Notes: a model not told the origin generated them from the sequence alone. Positions 16,950 to 28,821 are shown, counted from the stretch's first letter. The stretch: 64,000 nt of DNA from Selaginella moellendorffii (GCF_000143415.4 NW_003314388.1:248001-312000); one strand, 5' to 3'. A program made the numbers and translations.

Positions 16950-17124
16950 TGTGAGGGCCAAATATACGGCTACAATGCTGTATATTAATATTAGCGTAGT
17001 GGGATTTTGGTAGTTATCGGATTAGTTTCAATCCGGACCACTCGTTTTTGTATATAAGTTAAGGTTTTTGGGCTAATTGATATGTACATTTTTGTATTCT
17101 TTTTCCATATTCCAAGAACTCACA
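16950..17124 (+). repeat. 5' LTR of the Ty3 element
   Basis: 175 bp, TG...CA. It contains a TATA-like TATATAAG near 17053. By eye it differs from the 3' LTR at 26 positions, 25 of them transitions. Confidence 0.9.
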
Positions 17125-17399
17125 TTAGTGGAGGTGAGGGGCACTTTTAATTGTCTTTGAGGAGTGCTTGAATTTGGGATTTTGGTTTAAATCTAACTTT
17201 TGCATTGTGTAAATTTAGCTTTTTCCATTTCCTTTCTTTTATTCTTCCCTTTTAGGATTTTAGTTTAGATCTAACTTTTTGCATTGTCTAGATCTCCCAT
17301 TTCTTTCTCACTTTTTGTTGTTTCTCTTCTTTTGCTCTTTCTTTGTCCGTCTTCATAGTAGATCAGCGATCTCCTCCTTTAACTCTAGAGCAACAATTG

Positions 17400-18160
17400 G
17401 TCCAATTGCTTGATGCTATGCGCTTGCAATTGAACAATTAAACTCAATTGATGGCGGCATTCATGGCACGTGGTCCAACTCCTCCTGCTTTTGGTGCCAA
17501 TCCTCGCGTTTGGCCGGATTTCTTTCGTGGGAATCCTAGGGATGATATGTACTATTAGTTCGATCACTTCATGGTGATTGTTACATATCATTCTTGGGAT
17601 GATGCTCAACGTTTGCGTGAGTTTCCCACGTGTCTCCAAGGGACGGCATTGCAGTGGTACAATGGATTAAGCGCGGCCACTCGTGGGGATTGGAGTGTTC
17701 TTCCGGACGTCTTTAAACGCGCCTTCGGTCATGCCGACGATTATGATTATGCCTTCCAACAATTGCATCGTCTTCGCCAAAGGCCATATGAGTCGGTGAT
17801 GCAATTTGGCATTCATTTCCAAAGTCTTTTGCTTCGTGCGAAGCCCAATATGTCGGAGCGGATCAAGCTAAGAATGTTGTGGCCAGCACTTCATCAAGAT
17901 CTTGTTGGACTTGTGCATGCACTTGCTCCTGCCACCCTTGACGATGCTCTTCGCTTGGCACAACGTTTGAGACGTCGCCTCTTCCACTTCTCGTTGCACG
18001 TCCTTCAGCTCCACTTCTTATGAGTGATGATCTTGTTCCAATGGAGGTTGATGCTACTGCTACTCGAGTCCAAGGACAAGGGCAAGGACGTGGTCATGGC
18101 CGTGATGTTCATTGCTAGGCATGTGATGAAGTTGGTCATACTTATCGGCGTTGTTAGCAC
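17400..18160 (+). pseudogene. gag region of the Ty3 element
   Basis: The frame 17571-18023 encodes a retrotransposon gag domain, with blocks such as FPTCLQGTALQWYNGL and FQQLHRLRQRPYESVMQFG. Downstream, at about 18112-18157, a CCHC zinc knuckle of the form Cx2Cx4Hx4C is visible, but stops sit within and directly after it. A stop also interrupts the N-terminal part near 17560. This is capsid-type nucleic-acid packaging protein in origin and is no longer a continuous ORF. Confidence 0.8.
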
Positions 18161-18312
18161 TTTCTAGATTGGCGACCTCTAATTCCTGGGTGGAGACCTT
18201 GGCATCAGCAACGTCCCATTGGTGCTACTGCAGTGGAAGGTTTGGACACCATGGTGCATCCGGGAAACGAGGAGTCATGTGAGTAACTGAGGGACCTTGT
18301 GCGAATAAGTTA

Positions 18313-18690
18313 GTGACCCCTCCATCTTTCTTTCAGGAGTATCATCAAGGGGTTCAGTTGGCACCGGTTCATCCAGTGTTTACTTTCCAAGCTCGTTTTT
18401 ATAACAAGAGGTCTTCTATTATTCTCTCTGTGTTGGTTGATACAGATTTGAGTTTATCTTCTATTGCTCGACATGTTGCCACACGTTGTCGTCTACACTT
18501 GCGTCGTGCGGTGGACCCAATTTTCATTCTTTATGGCAACGGCCGTACACATGCATGTCCACGAGATGAGGCGGACCTGGTTGTGTGTGTGGGCAATCTC
18601 AAGCTTGAGCTGCAGTCGTTACAGGTGGTGCCGAATCAAGCTTTTGACCTCATTCTTAGTATGGATTGATTGCAGCATAATCATGCCACG
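18313..18690 (+). pseudogene. Retroviral-type aspartic protease region
   Basis: A 118-codon frame shows the retropepsin pattern: a hydrophobic strand, an active-site-like VDTDLS (normally D-T/S-G, so the Gly is lost), then the C-terminal hydrophobic block LILSMD. It ends at a TGA where family members continue with Trp, so a G-to-A change is likely. Confidence 0.65.
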
Positions 18691-18889
18691 TGTGACTTTG
18701 AGGCTTCTCCCCCTTGTCTCATACTTCCTTATGTTTCATCCATTCCTCTCGCTTCCGTACTTTTTCGTCCCTCTACTTCTACCTCTTCTTCCATTGCTTT
18801 TGTTCCCCCACTATTTCTTCCTATGTTTCCATCTTGTTCTGCTCTTCCTTTTTCCGATCCCTCCGACGATCTTTGTGTTGCAGCTGTTG

Positions 18890-20368
18890 ATTGGCTCATG
18901 AAGGAGTATTCTAATCTCTTTGAATTTGACCTATCATCTGGGGTCAAGATTGCCACATGTCATCCCATTTTAACTGGGGATGCTCGTCCAATCAAGGTTC
19001 CTGTTTGTCGTCGGTCACCCAAGGAGATCAAGATTTTACGTGCAAACGTCAAAGAGATGTTGGAGAAGGGTGTTATTCAGAAGTTGTGGAGTCCTTCGGC
19101 ATGTGAATTTCATCTTGTGACGAAGCCTGATGAGAGTATTTGTTTCTGCATTGACTATCGTCCGTTAAATGAAGTGACGATCCCGGATGTGTACCCTTTT
19201 CCTCACACTGTTGATCTCTTGGATTGTTTAGGGTGAAGTCGTTGGTTCACCAAGCTAAATCTTGCTTCTGGGTACTAGCAAGTACCAATGGCCAAAGAAG
19301 ATATTTCTAAGATTGTTTTTCGTACATCATTTGGTTTGTACGAGTTCTTGGTGATGCTGTTTGGTTTGAATAATGCTCCAGCAATTTTCTAGCAGATGAT
19401 GGACAAGGTTCTTTGTGATATGCCAAAGGTGACTGCTGACTTCATTGATGATGTCTTGATTCACTCAGAGGGGACGTGGGAGGAGCACATTTGTGATGTG
19501 TGTAAAGTGTTGTATTGGCTACGGGATGTTGGTTTAAAGCTGAAGCGGTCGAAGTGCGTGTTTGGGTCCAAGGACACAACTTATCTTGGGTATCGTATTT
19601 TTCGTGAGGGTTTGCAAGTTGATCCTGAAAAACTTGTAGCTGTTCTAAAGTTCCCTACTCCAAAGTGTGTGAATGATGTGCAGCGCTTCCTGGGCAGGGT
19701 GCAGTATCTCAATCATTTTGTGGATCATTTTCTGATCGCACTACACCGTTGTGAGCATTGCTGAAGTTATCAACATCATTTTTCATCTGGTCTTTAGATT
19801 GTAAGCGGGCATTTATGGATCTCAAAGAGCTGTTGACGACTCTTCCGATTTTGGCATATCCTGACTACACTCAACCTTTTATTTTGCGTGTGGATGCTTC
19901 TAATATTGGTTTTGGAAGTGTGTTAATGCAAGAAAGTCGGAGTGTGCCTAGTCAGCGTCATCCCATTGCATATATAAGCCGTACGTTACAACCAGCAGAG
20001 GTGAACTACTCCACAACAGAGAAGGAGTGTTTAACGGTAATTTGGGGTTTTGAGAAACTTCATGCATATCTACATAGTTCTCATATGTTACTTGAAGGTG
20101 ATTATGCTGCTGTTACTTCATTATTGAAGAGGAAGAACCTGGTTGGACGTACTATTCGGTGGGATTTGAAGCTTCAGATATATGATTTTGATGTTATTCA
20201 TCACCCAGGGAGTTTTATGGCTAATGCTGATGCCCTTTCTCGAGCTCCTCTTCCTTCTCCACTCTCTTCTCATATTTCTGATGAGCCAATTGTTCCAACA
20301 TCTGTGGATTTTCTAGACAAGGATTTTGTGCCATCGGCAGTTGCTGTCCTTGACATTCAGTGTCCATA
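18890..20368 (+). pseudogene. Reverse transcriptase and RNase H of the Ty3 element
   Basis: Fragments in order: RT fingers/palm (YRPLNEVTIPDVYPFP), LNLASGY, a catalytic FIDDVLIHS block in place of YxDD, the primer-grip and thumb region (VQRFLGRVQYLNHF), and RNase H (RVDASNIGFGSVLMQ, STTEKECLTVIWGFEKLHAY, HHPGSFMANADALSRA). In-frame stops at about 19236, 19275 and 19390 sit where Arg or Gln is expected. A frameshift separates the RT end (19764) from RNase H. Confidence 0.88.
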
Positions 20369-20379
20369 AGGCGCAGAGC

Positions 20380-21530
20380 AAGATCAACCTTTTCTTGATG
20401 AGGTTCGCGATGCTCAAAAGATTGAGTTATGGATTCGAAGGCTTCGAGATGCGTTTGAGAATCCTATATCACTTGCTAATGATTTACCTTTCTGGCATTT
20501 ACATTCTCAATATCACCTTGAAGATGGCCTTTTTCATTTTGTGGGGATGGATCCTAATGATCATTTACGGCTGGTGGTGCCTTCTGTCTTTATTCTGCGG
20601 TTTCTCCATGCCTACCATGATTCTCTTATCGTCGTGTGATCGAGAAGCTACGCAGGTCTTTTTATTGGCCGGAGATGTGACGTGATGTTATCTGGTATGT
20701 GCGTAGCTGTGTTTAGTGCCAAACTCGTAATACTCCCCCTTGTACTACAGAAGGACGGTTGGAGTCAGTTGCAATTTCCTATTCGTTTGAGTTGGTGGAG
20801 TTTGATCTTATGGGACCTTTTCTACGGTCGACTGCTGGCAATGAGTATGTTATTATTGCTTCTGACTACTTGACTCGTTGGGTGGAAGTTGGTGCTCTTG
20901 CTAGCGCCTCTGCAACTACTGTTGGATACTTCCTTCTCAATTAGGTGGTGTTCCAGCATTCTTGTCCAGAGCGGATTCTTTCGGATAATGGTCATGTATT
21001 TATGGCTGAGGCATTTCATGTTTTGATGTCTCGGTTGGGGATACACCACACTTTCACGAGTGCTTATCATCCACAATCAGACGGTCTGGTGGAACGGCTC
21101 ATTTGGACATTCAAGGGGATGATTGCAAAGTATGTGAACTTTCAGCATTTAGATTCGGATGGTTATTTGCCATCTCTTCGGTATGTATATGTCATAGGGG
21201 TATAGAGTTATGTTGGTGCTTCACCATATAAACTTTTATATGGTCATGATCCAATATTACCAACGGAGCTGGGTTTACCTTCACAATTGCTATGAGCTCC
21301 CGATGCTAGGTCATGGGATTAATATTTGACGAGCATTCTTCCATTTGTCCAAGCAGAGTCTGCCGAACACTTGGGTCGCATACAAGTGGCACAGCAACAG
21401 CGCTACAACTCCCATCATCGTCCACCTGCAGAGTACAAAATGGATGATTTGGTGTTAGTCCGTTTTCCCCATCTTACAATACGTGGTTTATTTAAGGGGC
21501 TCCTTGCGCAGTGGAAAGGACCATACCGGT
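20380..21530 (+). pseudogene. Integrase of the Ty3 element, interrupted at its 3' end
   Basis: The core domain is recognisable: VEFDLMGPF, ASDYLTRWVEVGAL, SDNGHVFMAEAFH and the YHPQSDGLVERL block. Stops break it at about 20942 and 21205, both at sites where Gln or Trp is normal. The C-terminal segment FPHLTIRGLFKGLLAQWKGP is cut at 21529 by insertion of the nested element and resumes at 28822. Confidence 0.85.
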
Positions 21531-23193
21531 GTAAGCGACTAATTTTTCCATTCTACTTTAGTCACTTAACCACACCTCCGACTAATTGGAGGACTCTCAC
21601 TCACAACCTCCATAAGTCCTATTTCAAACTTGGGCTTGCTAGCCCCGAGAATAGCATCCCCGCCACCCAACCTTTGCACTTGGTCCAAGTGCTCCACGTG
21701 ACCGATCCCATGACCGACACTCCAAGGTACCACCAACATATCAGCCCGTTATGCTAAGGCCATGCCCATTCACCTTGGTCACACCGGTGGTTTGACACCA
21801 CCTCCATCACAGTCCCGTCCCTCAAAGACTGGGCCATCTATTCATGAGTGATCATCCCAGATCCACTCCTTAGCATCCTTAGGATGCCGACAAACATGGG
21901 GAATAGCCTTCCCCCAATGTCCCTTTTCTGGTCCCCACCAAGTCCCTTTACTGTCCATGGCCGTGTTCACCAACACTACCACTGGATCGAGGCCCACAGG
22001 CCCGACCACTAAGTCCCACGGTCCTCTGGGACTTCCTCACCACACGACTGTGTCCTTGGTCACTACCCCAGAGGACTGCTCCTCTTCCTTTCCACAGTCT
22101 GGGCCTTTGGGACAACATTTCGGAACACCGTGGCCTTACGCGAGCCACATGGGTACTCTCCCCACCTTTCGCCTTTAGGTGCTCTAGCCATGGGCTTAGA
22201 GCAAGGTTCTGTTAAGCCACGCCTGGTATCCAAGTAGGTAGTGCCACCCACACTTGAACTGGGAGCATCGGCCAGTCAATCTCCCGGGGGAACTAGAGCC
22301 GGCTCTTGAACACTTCACCAAGCTACCCCGCTTGTCGGTCCGTATTCACTCTAGTCTTGGACTTCCCAGTGGTCAGTTCATCACCCAACACTGGGTCTAG
22401 CCTTCCTGGGCCAAACTGGCCTTTCCTGGCCAAACTGGCTCCATTGCAGTCCTCCCCCTTACTATACGTTTGGAGCTCACGAAACCCCCCAGAATCTGGG
22501 AGACGAACGCTTTCGGCTTTCACCCTCTCAGACTCAAACTCGGACTCGAACTCGGACTCGGACTCGGGCTCTGTCTCGGCCTTTGCCTCAGTCTCGACCT
22601 CGGACTCCATCTCAGGTCCTTCTCGAACTCCATCTCGGATTCCATCTCGGGTCCATCTCGGACTCCGTCTCGGTCCATCTCGGACTCCATCTCGGACTCC
22701 ATCTCGGACTCCACTTTGGACTCCATCTTGGACTCCATCTCGGACTCCACCTCGGACTCCACCTCGGTCCATCTCGGACTCCATCTCGGACTCCGTCTCG
22801 GACTCCATCTCGGACTCCACTTCGGACTCCATCTCGGACTCCATCTCGGTCCATCTCGGACTCCATTTCGGACTTCGTCTCGGTCCATCTCGGACTCCAT
22901 CTCGGACTCCACTTCAAACTCCATCTCGGACTCCATCTCAGACTCCACTTCGGACTCCATCTCGGACTCCGTCTTGTGTTGGTCCTTTTGGGGTCCCTTT
23001 TTGGAGCCTCGCTTATTGTTCGCTTTGTGCTTGTTCCTCAAGCACTTTGTTGGGAGTTCCACTCCCGCTCTCGACCTTCCAAGTCGGAGCTTTTAGTCCA
23101 AATGGGTCACACTCGTTTGGCTTTTGCTTCAGCCACTACCACGTGGCACCCTTTCCAGCTCCACTTTGGGGCCTAGGGATTTTGTGTCTCACA
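21530..23193 (-). repeat. LTR of the nested element (left copy)
   Basis: 1664 bp, starting TGTAAGCGAC and ending TCTCACA. It is about 78 bp longer than the right copy. The extra length lies mostly in the minisatellite. Confidence 0.88.
22530..22976. repeat. 12-bp minisatellite in the left LTR
   Basis: About 35 imperfect tandem copies of TCGGACTCCATC and shorter GACTCG/GGTCCATCTC variants. Because the unit is a multiple of 3 and stop-free, several frames stay open here; these are not genes. Confidence 0.93.
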
Positions 23194-26100
23194 ACTCCAC
23201 CACCCATAGACAAAGTTCGATGTCCTCATCGAACGGTAAACCCTTTTATAAAGTAACACTTGCAGGTATTACCATTCCCATCCTTGGCACCCGGCCAATA
23301 TTTGTCTATGGTTTGACCTCGAAGGCTCACCATGCCTTGTCCATCCTCTAAGGAGGATAGTCTCTCCAACTTAGAGACTGATTGGACCACTTGTGGTGGT
23401 TCTTTCCGTTTATTGGTTTAGTTCTCGCTAAACCCGTTAGAGACACCCTCTCTAACTCAATTCCACTACTCATTCTTGAGTAGTCACAGATTCCATTGAT
23501 CTACCTTTGCACTTTGAAACGTTTAGTTTTGACTTCTTGAAGTCAATTTCCTAGGTGTCTCCGACACTTTGCCTTGCACATTTTGTGCAACTCCACTTCC
23601 CCTCCTAGGAAGTTCTCTACTCGAGGGCACCCTTATCCTCTTTTCTATTTTTGTGCCCCCATTGGCATTACGTTCCATTTATCATTATTTGTGCTAGGGC
23701 TGTCCACGGCCTTATCTTTTGGCTACTTAGTTGCTCCCTCACTTGGAGCCTTTCCTTTGCCAAATTGGAACACTTGGGAATCCATCCTTGAAAGTCCACT
23801 TCTTTTTCCGTAATCCATTAGCATCAACCACATTAGTGTTCCTTGGCTAACTTTGCCACTTGGATTCTTTCCAATGGATTCCACGGCCCTATCTTGGGCA
23901 CTCATCTTTTGCTCCTATCCTTGGATTGTTGCACCAAGCAACATAGGATCATTACCTCCCTCCTTGAGGTATTCTTTTGGTTCCATAGCAAAGGATCTGC
24001 TTTGCCCAGACTAGGGTGTTCACCCTTAGTAAGTCTCCCCAACTGTTCTAGGCTCTCTTCCTAGCCCAACCTTGTGACCCACCCATGGGCCTGTCTCTGG
24101 AGACTATTTTCTTGAACTCATAATACCATTGTATTGTAGTAGTTCATTTCCCTTAGGTGTCTTTCCCACTTAGTCACCTTGACCAAGCCACACCTTTATC
24201 AATAGTTCAAATCAACATTTTGAACTAGGAATCATATTCCTTAACCCAAACAAAGACCTTATCCTTGTTTAGCCATAAGATCACCTAGTGATCTCATCTT
24301 GACCCCTTAATAGGTCTACCAATAGGAATTAGGTCTTCTAGACCTTACTAAGTTGTTGACTATGACCCCGGGGGCATCCCCCACACTTGGCGGTGCGCCC
24401 AAGCTAGCCCTTCCAGCCAAGGATCTATAGCAACTGAGACTGGGTGTCCCCATCTCATTCACCATGTCCTTGGTGCCTTTTGCACCAAAGTGTTCAAGTT
24501 AGATATGCCGAACTTTCACTATAAGCAATTTAACCGTGCATCACGACTCCGGGGCATCCCCCGCTTGGCGGTGTGCCCAAGCCAATCTCCTCATTAAGAG
24601 TCTATGACCACCAAAATATGAGTGTCCTCATATTCCAAACCATCACCACGCCCTAGCGATTTGGGACTCGAACCCAAGCACTAGAGGGTCGGGACTCGAA
24701 CCCAACCTCCGTATATGCATCTACGGACGGCATCACCCAGGATGCCTGGCGTGACTCCACACGCCGGTGCACCAACTTATACTCAAAGCGCGCTATAGAT
24801 CACAGTTTAGGAACCTAATTCCTCCACACTGCCAAGTCCTCTCATATGACAAGTCTGTGATCATGCATGGACTCCTCCATGCTTGGCCCCATGGCCCACC
24901 CCTTTTGAAGTTATCACCTTCAACTAGGGTATTTGTTCCCCTGACTTGCCAATCTCGCTTTGGCAAGCCCTCCAACCACTGTAACATGGTTCTTGCACAA
25001 GCGTGAAAGCCCTTGATCATCGACTTTCATTCAAAGCCCTCTCTTTGAACACTCGGGAACTACTTCCCTACCCTTGATAGCCTTGCTTCATGGCAAGCTT
25101 CAAGACCGCGCTTTTGCTACGCCACTCTGATTTCGCGCGTTCCTTGAACCATTTACACTTGGCCTTTCTAGGTACTAAGCTACCTAGAATCATCTTTGGG
25201 AACCTTGAAGGAACTCTATCCTAAGGCCTCCCTTTTTGCAAGCTTTCCAATTACCATATAGTCTAACATGGACAATTCCATATTTTAGACTCTCCATGGC
25301 ATCACGGTTGCTAGCGGCAACACCCTCGAGCCCCCACTTGATTCTCCACTCCCAGCTGGCATAACCAACCTTGGTTATGCCTTTCGATTCCTATGGTTCG
25401 GTTCTACCCCCTTACTTCTTGCTTTTGGCTTCACACATTTCCTTTGGTCATTCTCCTCCAGACCAGGAGGATAGCTTTGCACTTTCTATCATGCCTTAGC
25501 AAGTATTCTTAAGGATGAACCTACCCGATAGCCTAGGGAGTGGTTCCTCATTCCATGTATGCTCACCCTATAATCCCACACACCGAGATTACGTTGTTGC
25601 TTATGGGCCTTTACATGCCCATCGCTAGCCTTGCCAAAATTCCATTTTTGGCTTTGTCCAATTCGAGTAGACAGTCTTCTCTTGTCTCCGCCACCTTGGA
25701 CATTTGGATAGCACCTTCTATCCATCATTCGCTAGGGACTTAGTCCCTTGGGCCTTATCTATTGCCCTCGCGACATCAAACACCACCTCCTAATGTTCTA
25801 GAGTGTTCGGGTGTTCCAATGATAGCTTCCTTGACAATGAGTATTTCCTTTCATGACATTGACTTACTATATCGCAACATAAGCAACTTATCCCCCATAA
25901 GGGTATATCCAACTTCCTTATGCCATTAAGAAGGCTTGGGTAGCTACCTTCTACCCGTTTAACCAATTATTTTGTAACTCTTGCTTAGTTGCCTCATAGT
26001 TGTCAAGTCCTACAACTCATTGCTGGTGCTTCCACACCTCCATCATTATCTGGGTCACCACACTCCAACTGCATGCTCTACAACTTAGGCTATGCCATTC

Positions 26101-27235
26101 CCATTTCCATTGGGATTCCTTTGGCAAGGGGTTCTCATGAACCCACCAACATAGCCTCAAGGTATCACACTTTGGCACATTTGGTGTCTCCACACCATCG
26201 GCTCCACGAGCCTACTTCTATAACACTTCTTCTTTGTGTCTAAGTCTTTGCCAAGACCAATACCACTCTTTCTCATGCCAACCATCCGTTAGCACTGCAC
26301 CATAAAGGTCACACACAACTTTGTTTCAAAGTTGTTTTCTTTTGGGAACACCCTTCCCACGACTTTAGCATGGTACATTTTGCCATCGATGAGATACCCT
26401 TTGTTCTCATCCTTGGATCCTATGATCCCCCCCATCCTTCGTAGGGTACCACACACCTCAATCCAAATGCTTCCATCAATCCTTTAGGATTATTCCTTGA
26501 CTCTATTGGAGTCATCCAGCTTTTTGGACTTTGTCATCCGACGACCCATGAGGTCCTACCTTTGAGGTGCCAGCTCACTAGAATACAACTTCTTGTATTC
26601 AGGTCCTACTCACAAGGACCATCTTTGCAAGTGTTACTCTGACACTTGATTTGTTCTCTTGGGGCAACCTTTTGCCTCTTAGGACCACTTGTCCATGTGA
26701 TGAGAATACCAACTCATCCTCTAAGTACATCCCCAACTCCTTAAGTTGTTCTAGCATTTATCAAGGGTAACCTCAGTTAACATTTTGAGGACTTGTGTCC
26801 TCTCCTATATTTGACCTCCCATGGTCATCAATTCCGGTCTCAAAGTTATGAGCATCGGCCTCAACTATATAAGGGTAATCTTGTGACTCCTTTATTATTT
26901 TGGAGTCTACATCTTTCCTGTGATCCCAATTATAGTTGTTTACCACAACTACGTTAGCCCGTTTGCTGCGTCAAACGCTCATCTGGATCACATCCTCAGC
27001 TCTCTGAGGAAACCTTATACTGTTCCCAAGATCCCAAAATCGTTCTATTATTGGCCCTTTTCTATCCACCACATCGTGCCCAAGTTCACGCATGAATTTG
27101 AGTGGAGAGCCATGTCCTCTCGACATGCTACTCCTCAAGGATAGGCCACTCCTAGGACCTTCCAATGCCAACATCAATGGTGATATACTTGAGCACCAAT
27201 AAAAGTTAGACTAAGGAACAGCCCCGATACCAAGT
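23194..27235. other. Hairpin-packed interior of the nested element
   Basis: About 4 kb without coding capacity. Perfect inverted repeats with 5-11-bp stems and mostly 2-10-nt loops occur roughly every 50 bp. Examples: 23436-23456 (8 bp), 23465-23484 (8 bp), 23529-23546 (8 bp), 24203-24227 (9 bp), 24615-24634 (8 bp), 24945-24967 (8 bp), 25168-25187 (7 bp), 25358-25381 (11 bp, 2-nt loop), 26316-26334 (8 bp), 26581-26600 (8 bp) and 26933-26951 (7 bp). The stems differ from one another in sequence. Function unknown. Confidence 0.8.
27222..27233 (-). promoter_or_regulatory. Primer-binding-site-like motif
   Basis: On the minus strand the sequence is TGGTATCGGGGC, 2 nt from the LTR edge. It matches the usual plant initiator-tRNA primer site TGGTATCAGAGC at 10 of 12 positions. 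This supports minus-strand orientation of the nested element. Confidence 0.6.
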
Positions 27236-28821
27236 TGTAAGTGACTAATTTTTCCATTCTACTTTAGTCACTTAACCACACCTCCGACCAATTAGAGGAG
27301 TCTCACTCACAACCTCTATAAGTCCTATTTCAAACTTGGGCTTGCTAGCCCCGAGAATGGCATCCCCGCCACCCAACCTTTGCACTTGGTCCAAGTGCTC
27401 CACGTGACCGATCCCATGACCGACACTCCAAGGTACCACCAACATATCAGCCCGTTATGCTAAGGCCATGCCCATTCACCTTGGTCACACCGGTGGTCTG
27501 ACACCACCTCCACCACAGTCCCGTCCCTCAAAGACTGGGCTATCCGTTCATGAGTGATCATCCCAGATCCACTCCTTAGCATCCTTAGGATGCCGACAAA
27601 CATGGGGAATAGCCTTCCCCCAATGTCCCTTTCCTGGTCCCCACCAAGTCCCTTTACTGTCCATGGCCGTGTTCACCAACACTACCACTGGATCGAGGCC
27701 CACAGGCCCGACCACTAAGTCCCACAGTCCTCTAGGCCTTCCTCACAACACAACTGTGTCCTTGGTCACTACCCCAGAGGACTGCTCCTCTTCCTTTCCA
27801 CAGTCTGGGCCTTTGGGACAACATTTCGGAACACCGTGGCCTTACGTGAGCCACATGGGTACTCTCCCCACCTTTCGCCTTTAGGTGCTCTAGCCATGGG
27901 CTTAGAGCGAGGTTCCGTTAAGCCACGCCTGGTATCCAAGTAGGTAGTGCCACCCACACTTGGACTGGGAGCATCGGCCAGTCGATCTCCCGGGGGAACT
28001 AGAGCCGGCTCTTGAACACTTCACCAAGCTACCCCGCTTGTCGGTCCGTATTCACTCTAGTCTTGGACTTCCCAGTGGTCAGTTCATCACCCAACACTGG
28101 GTCTAGCCTTCCTGGGCCAAACTGGCCTTTCCTGGCCAAACTAGCTCCACTACAGTCCTCCCCCTTACTATACTTTTGGAGCTCACGAAACCCCCCAGGG
28201 TCTGGGAGACGAACGCTTTGGGCTTTCACCCTCTTAGACTCAAACTCGGACTCGGACTCGGACTCGGACTCGGACTCGGACTCGGACTCGGACTTGGACT
28301 CGGACTCCGGCTCGGTCTCGGCCTTCGCCTCGGTCTCAGTCTCGGTCCCGGTCTTGGTCTCGGTCTCGGTCCCGGTCTCGGTCTCGGTCTCGGTCCCGGT
28401 CTCAGTCTCGACCTCGGACTCCATCTCGGGTCCTTCTCGGACTCCATCTCGGATTCCATCTCGGGTCCATCTCGGACTCCGTCTCGGTCCATCTCAGACT
28501 CCATCTCGGACTCCACTTCGGACTCCATCTCGGACTCCACTTCAGACTCCATCTCGAACTCCATCTCGGACTCCACCTCGGACTCCATCTCGGACTCCGT
28601 CTTGTGTTGGTCCTTTTGGGGTCCCTTTTTGGAGCCTCACTTATTGTTCGCTTTGTGCTTGTTCCTCAAGCACTTTGTTGGGAGTTCCACTCCCACTCTT
28701 GACCTTCCAAGTCGGAGCTTTTAGTCCAAATGGGTCACGCTCGTTTGGCTTTCGCTTCAGCCACTACCACATGGCACCCTTTCCAGCTCCACTTTGGGGC
28801 CTAGGGATTTTGTGTCTCACA
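27236..28821 (-). repeat. LTR of the nested element (right copy)
   Basis: 1586 bp, nearly co-linear with 21530-23193. An 11-bp inverted repeat (27238-27248 with 27264-27274) lies right at its left edge and is nearly preserved in the other LTR. Confidence 0.88.
28236..28604. repeat. Hexamer/12-bp minisatellite in the right LTR
   Basis: Starts with a pure GACTCG-type hexamer run (about 28240-28310), continues with GGTCTC/GGTCCC variants, then about 14 copies of the 12-bp TCGGACTCCATC-type unit. Copy number and internal order differ from the left LTR. Confidence 0.92.

Larger units (their letters stand above)
21530..28821 (-). mobile_element. Non-coding LTR element nested in the Ty3 element (LARD-like)
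   Basis: Two long direct repeats (21530-23193 and 27236-28821) begin TGTAAG and end CTCACA. They enclose about 4.0 kb and are flanked by ACCGG on the left and ATCGG on the right, a 5-bp target duplication with one C/T change. Just inside the right LTR, on the minus strand, TGGTATCGGGGC resembles a tRNA-Met-type primer site. At the other end CCACCACCC next to the left LTR would be a purine tract on that strand. Together these orient the element to the minus strand. The interior has no gag, pol or other long ORF in any frame, so it would have to be mobilised in trans (inference). The LTRs hold a 12-bp minisatellite and the interior is full of short inverted repeats. Confidence 0.82.

Noticed and set aside
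17125-17150. Primer-binding site after the 5' LTR of the Ty3 element
   Set aside because: The sequence after the LTR does not match the usual initiator-Met site or another tRNA 3' end I can recognise, so none was annotated.
22530-22976. CRISPR-like regular repeat
   Set aside because: Units are contiguous 12-mers without spacers, in a plant LTR. It is a minisatellite.
22306-23256. Long open frames (about 100-316 codons, several frames and both strands) with Ser-Asp or Arg-Thr-Pro-Ser repeats, also at 28012-28917
   Set aside because: They exist only because the 12-bp minisatellite lacks stop codons and has a length divisible by 3. They lie in LTRs of a non-coding element and share no domain.
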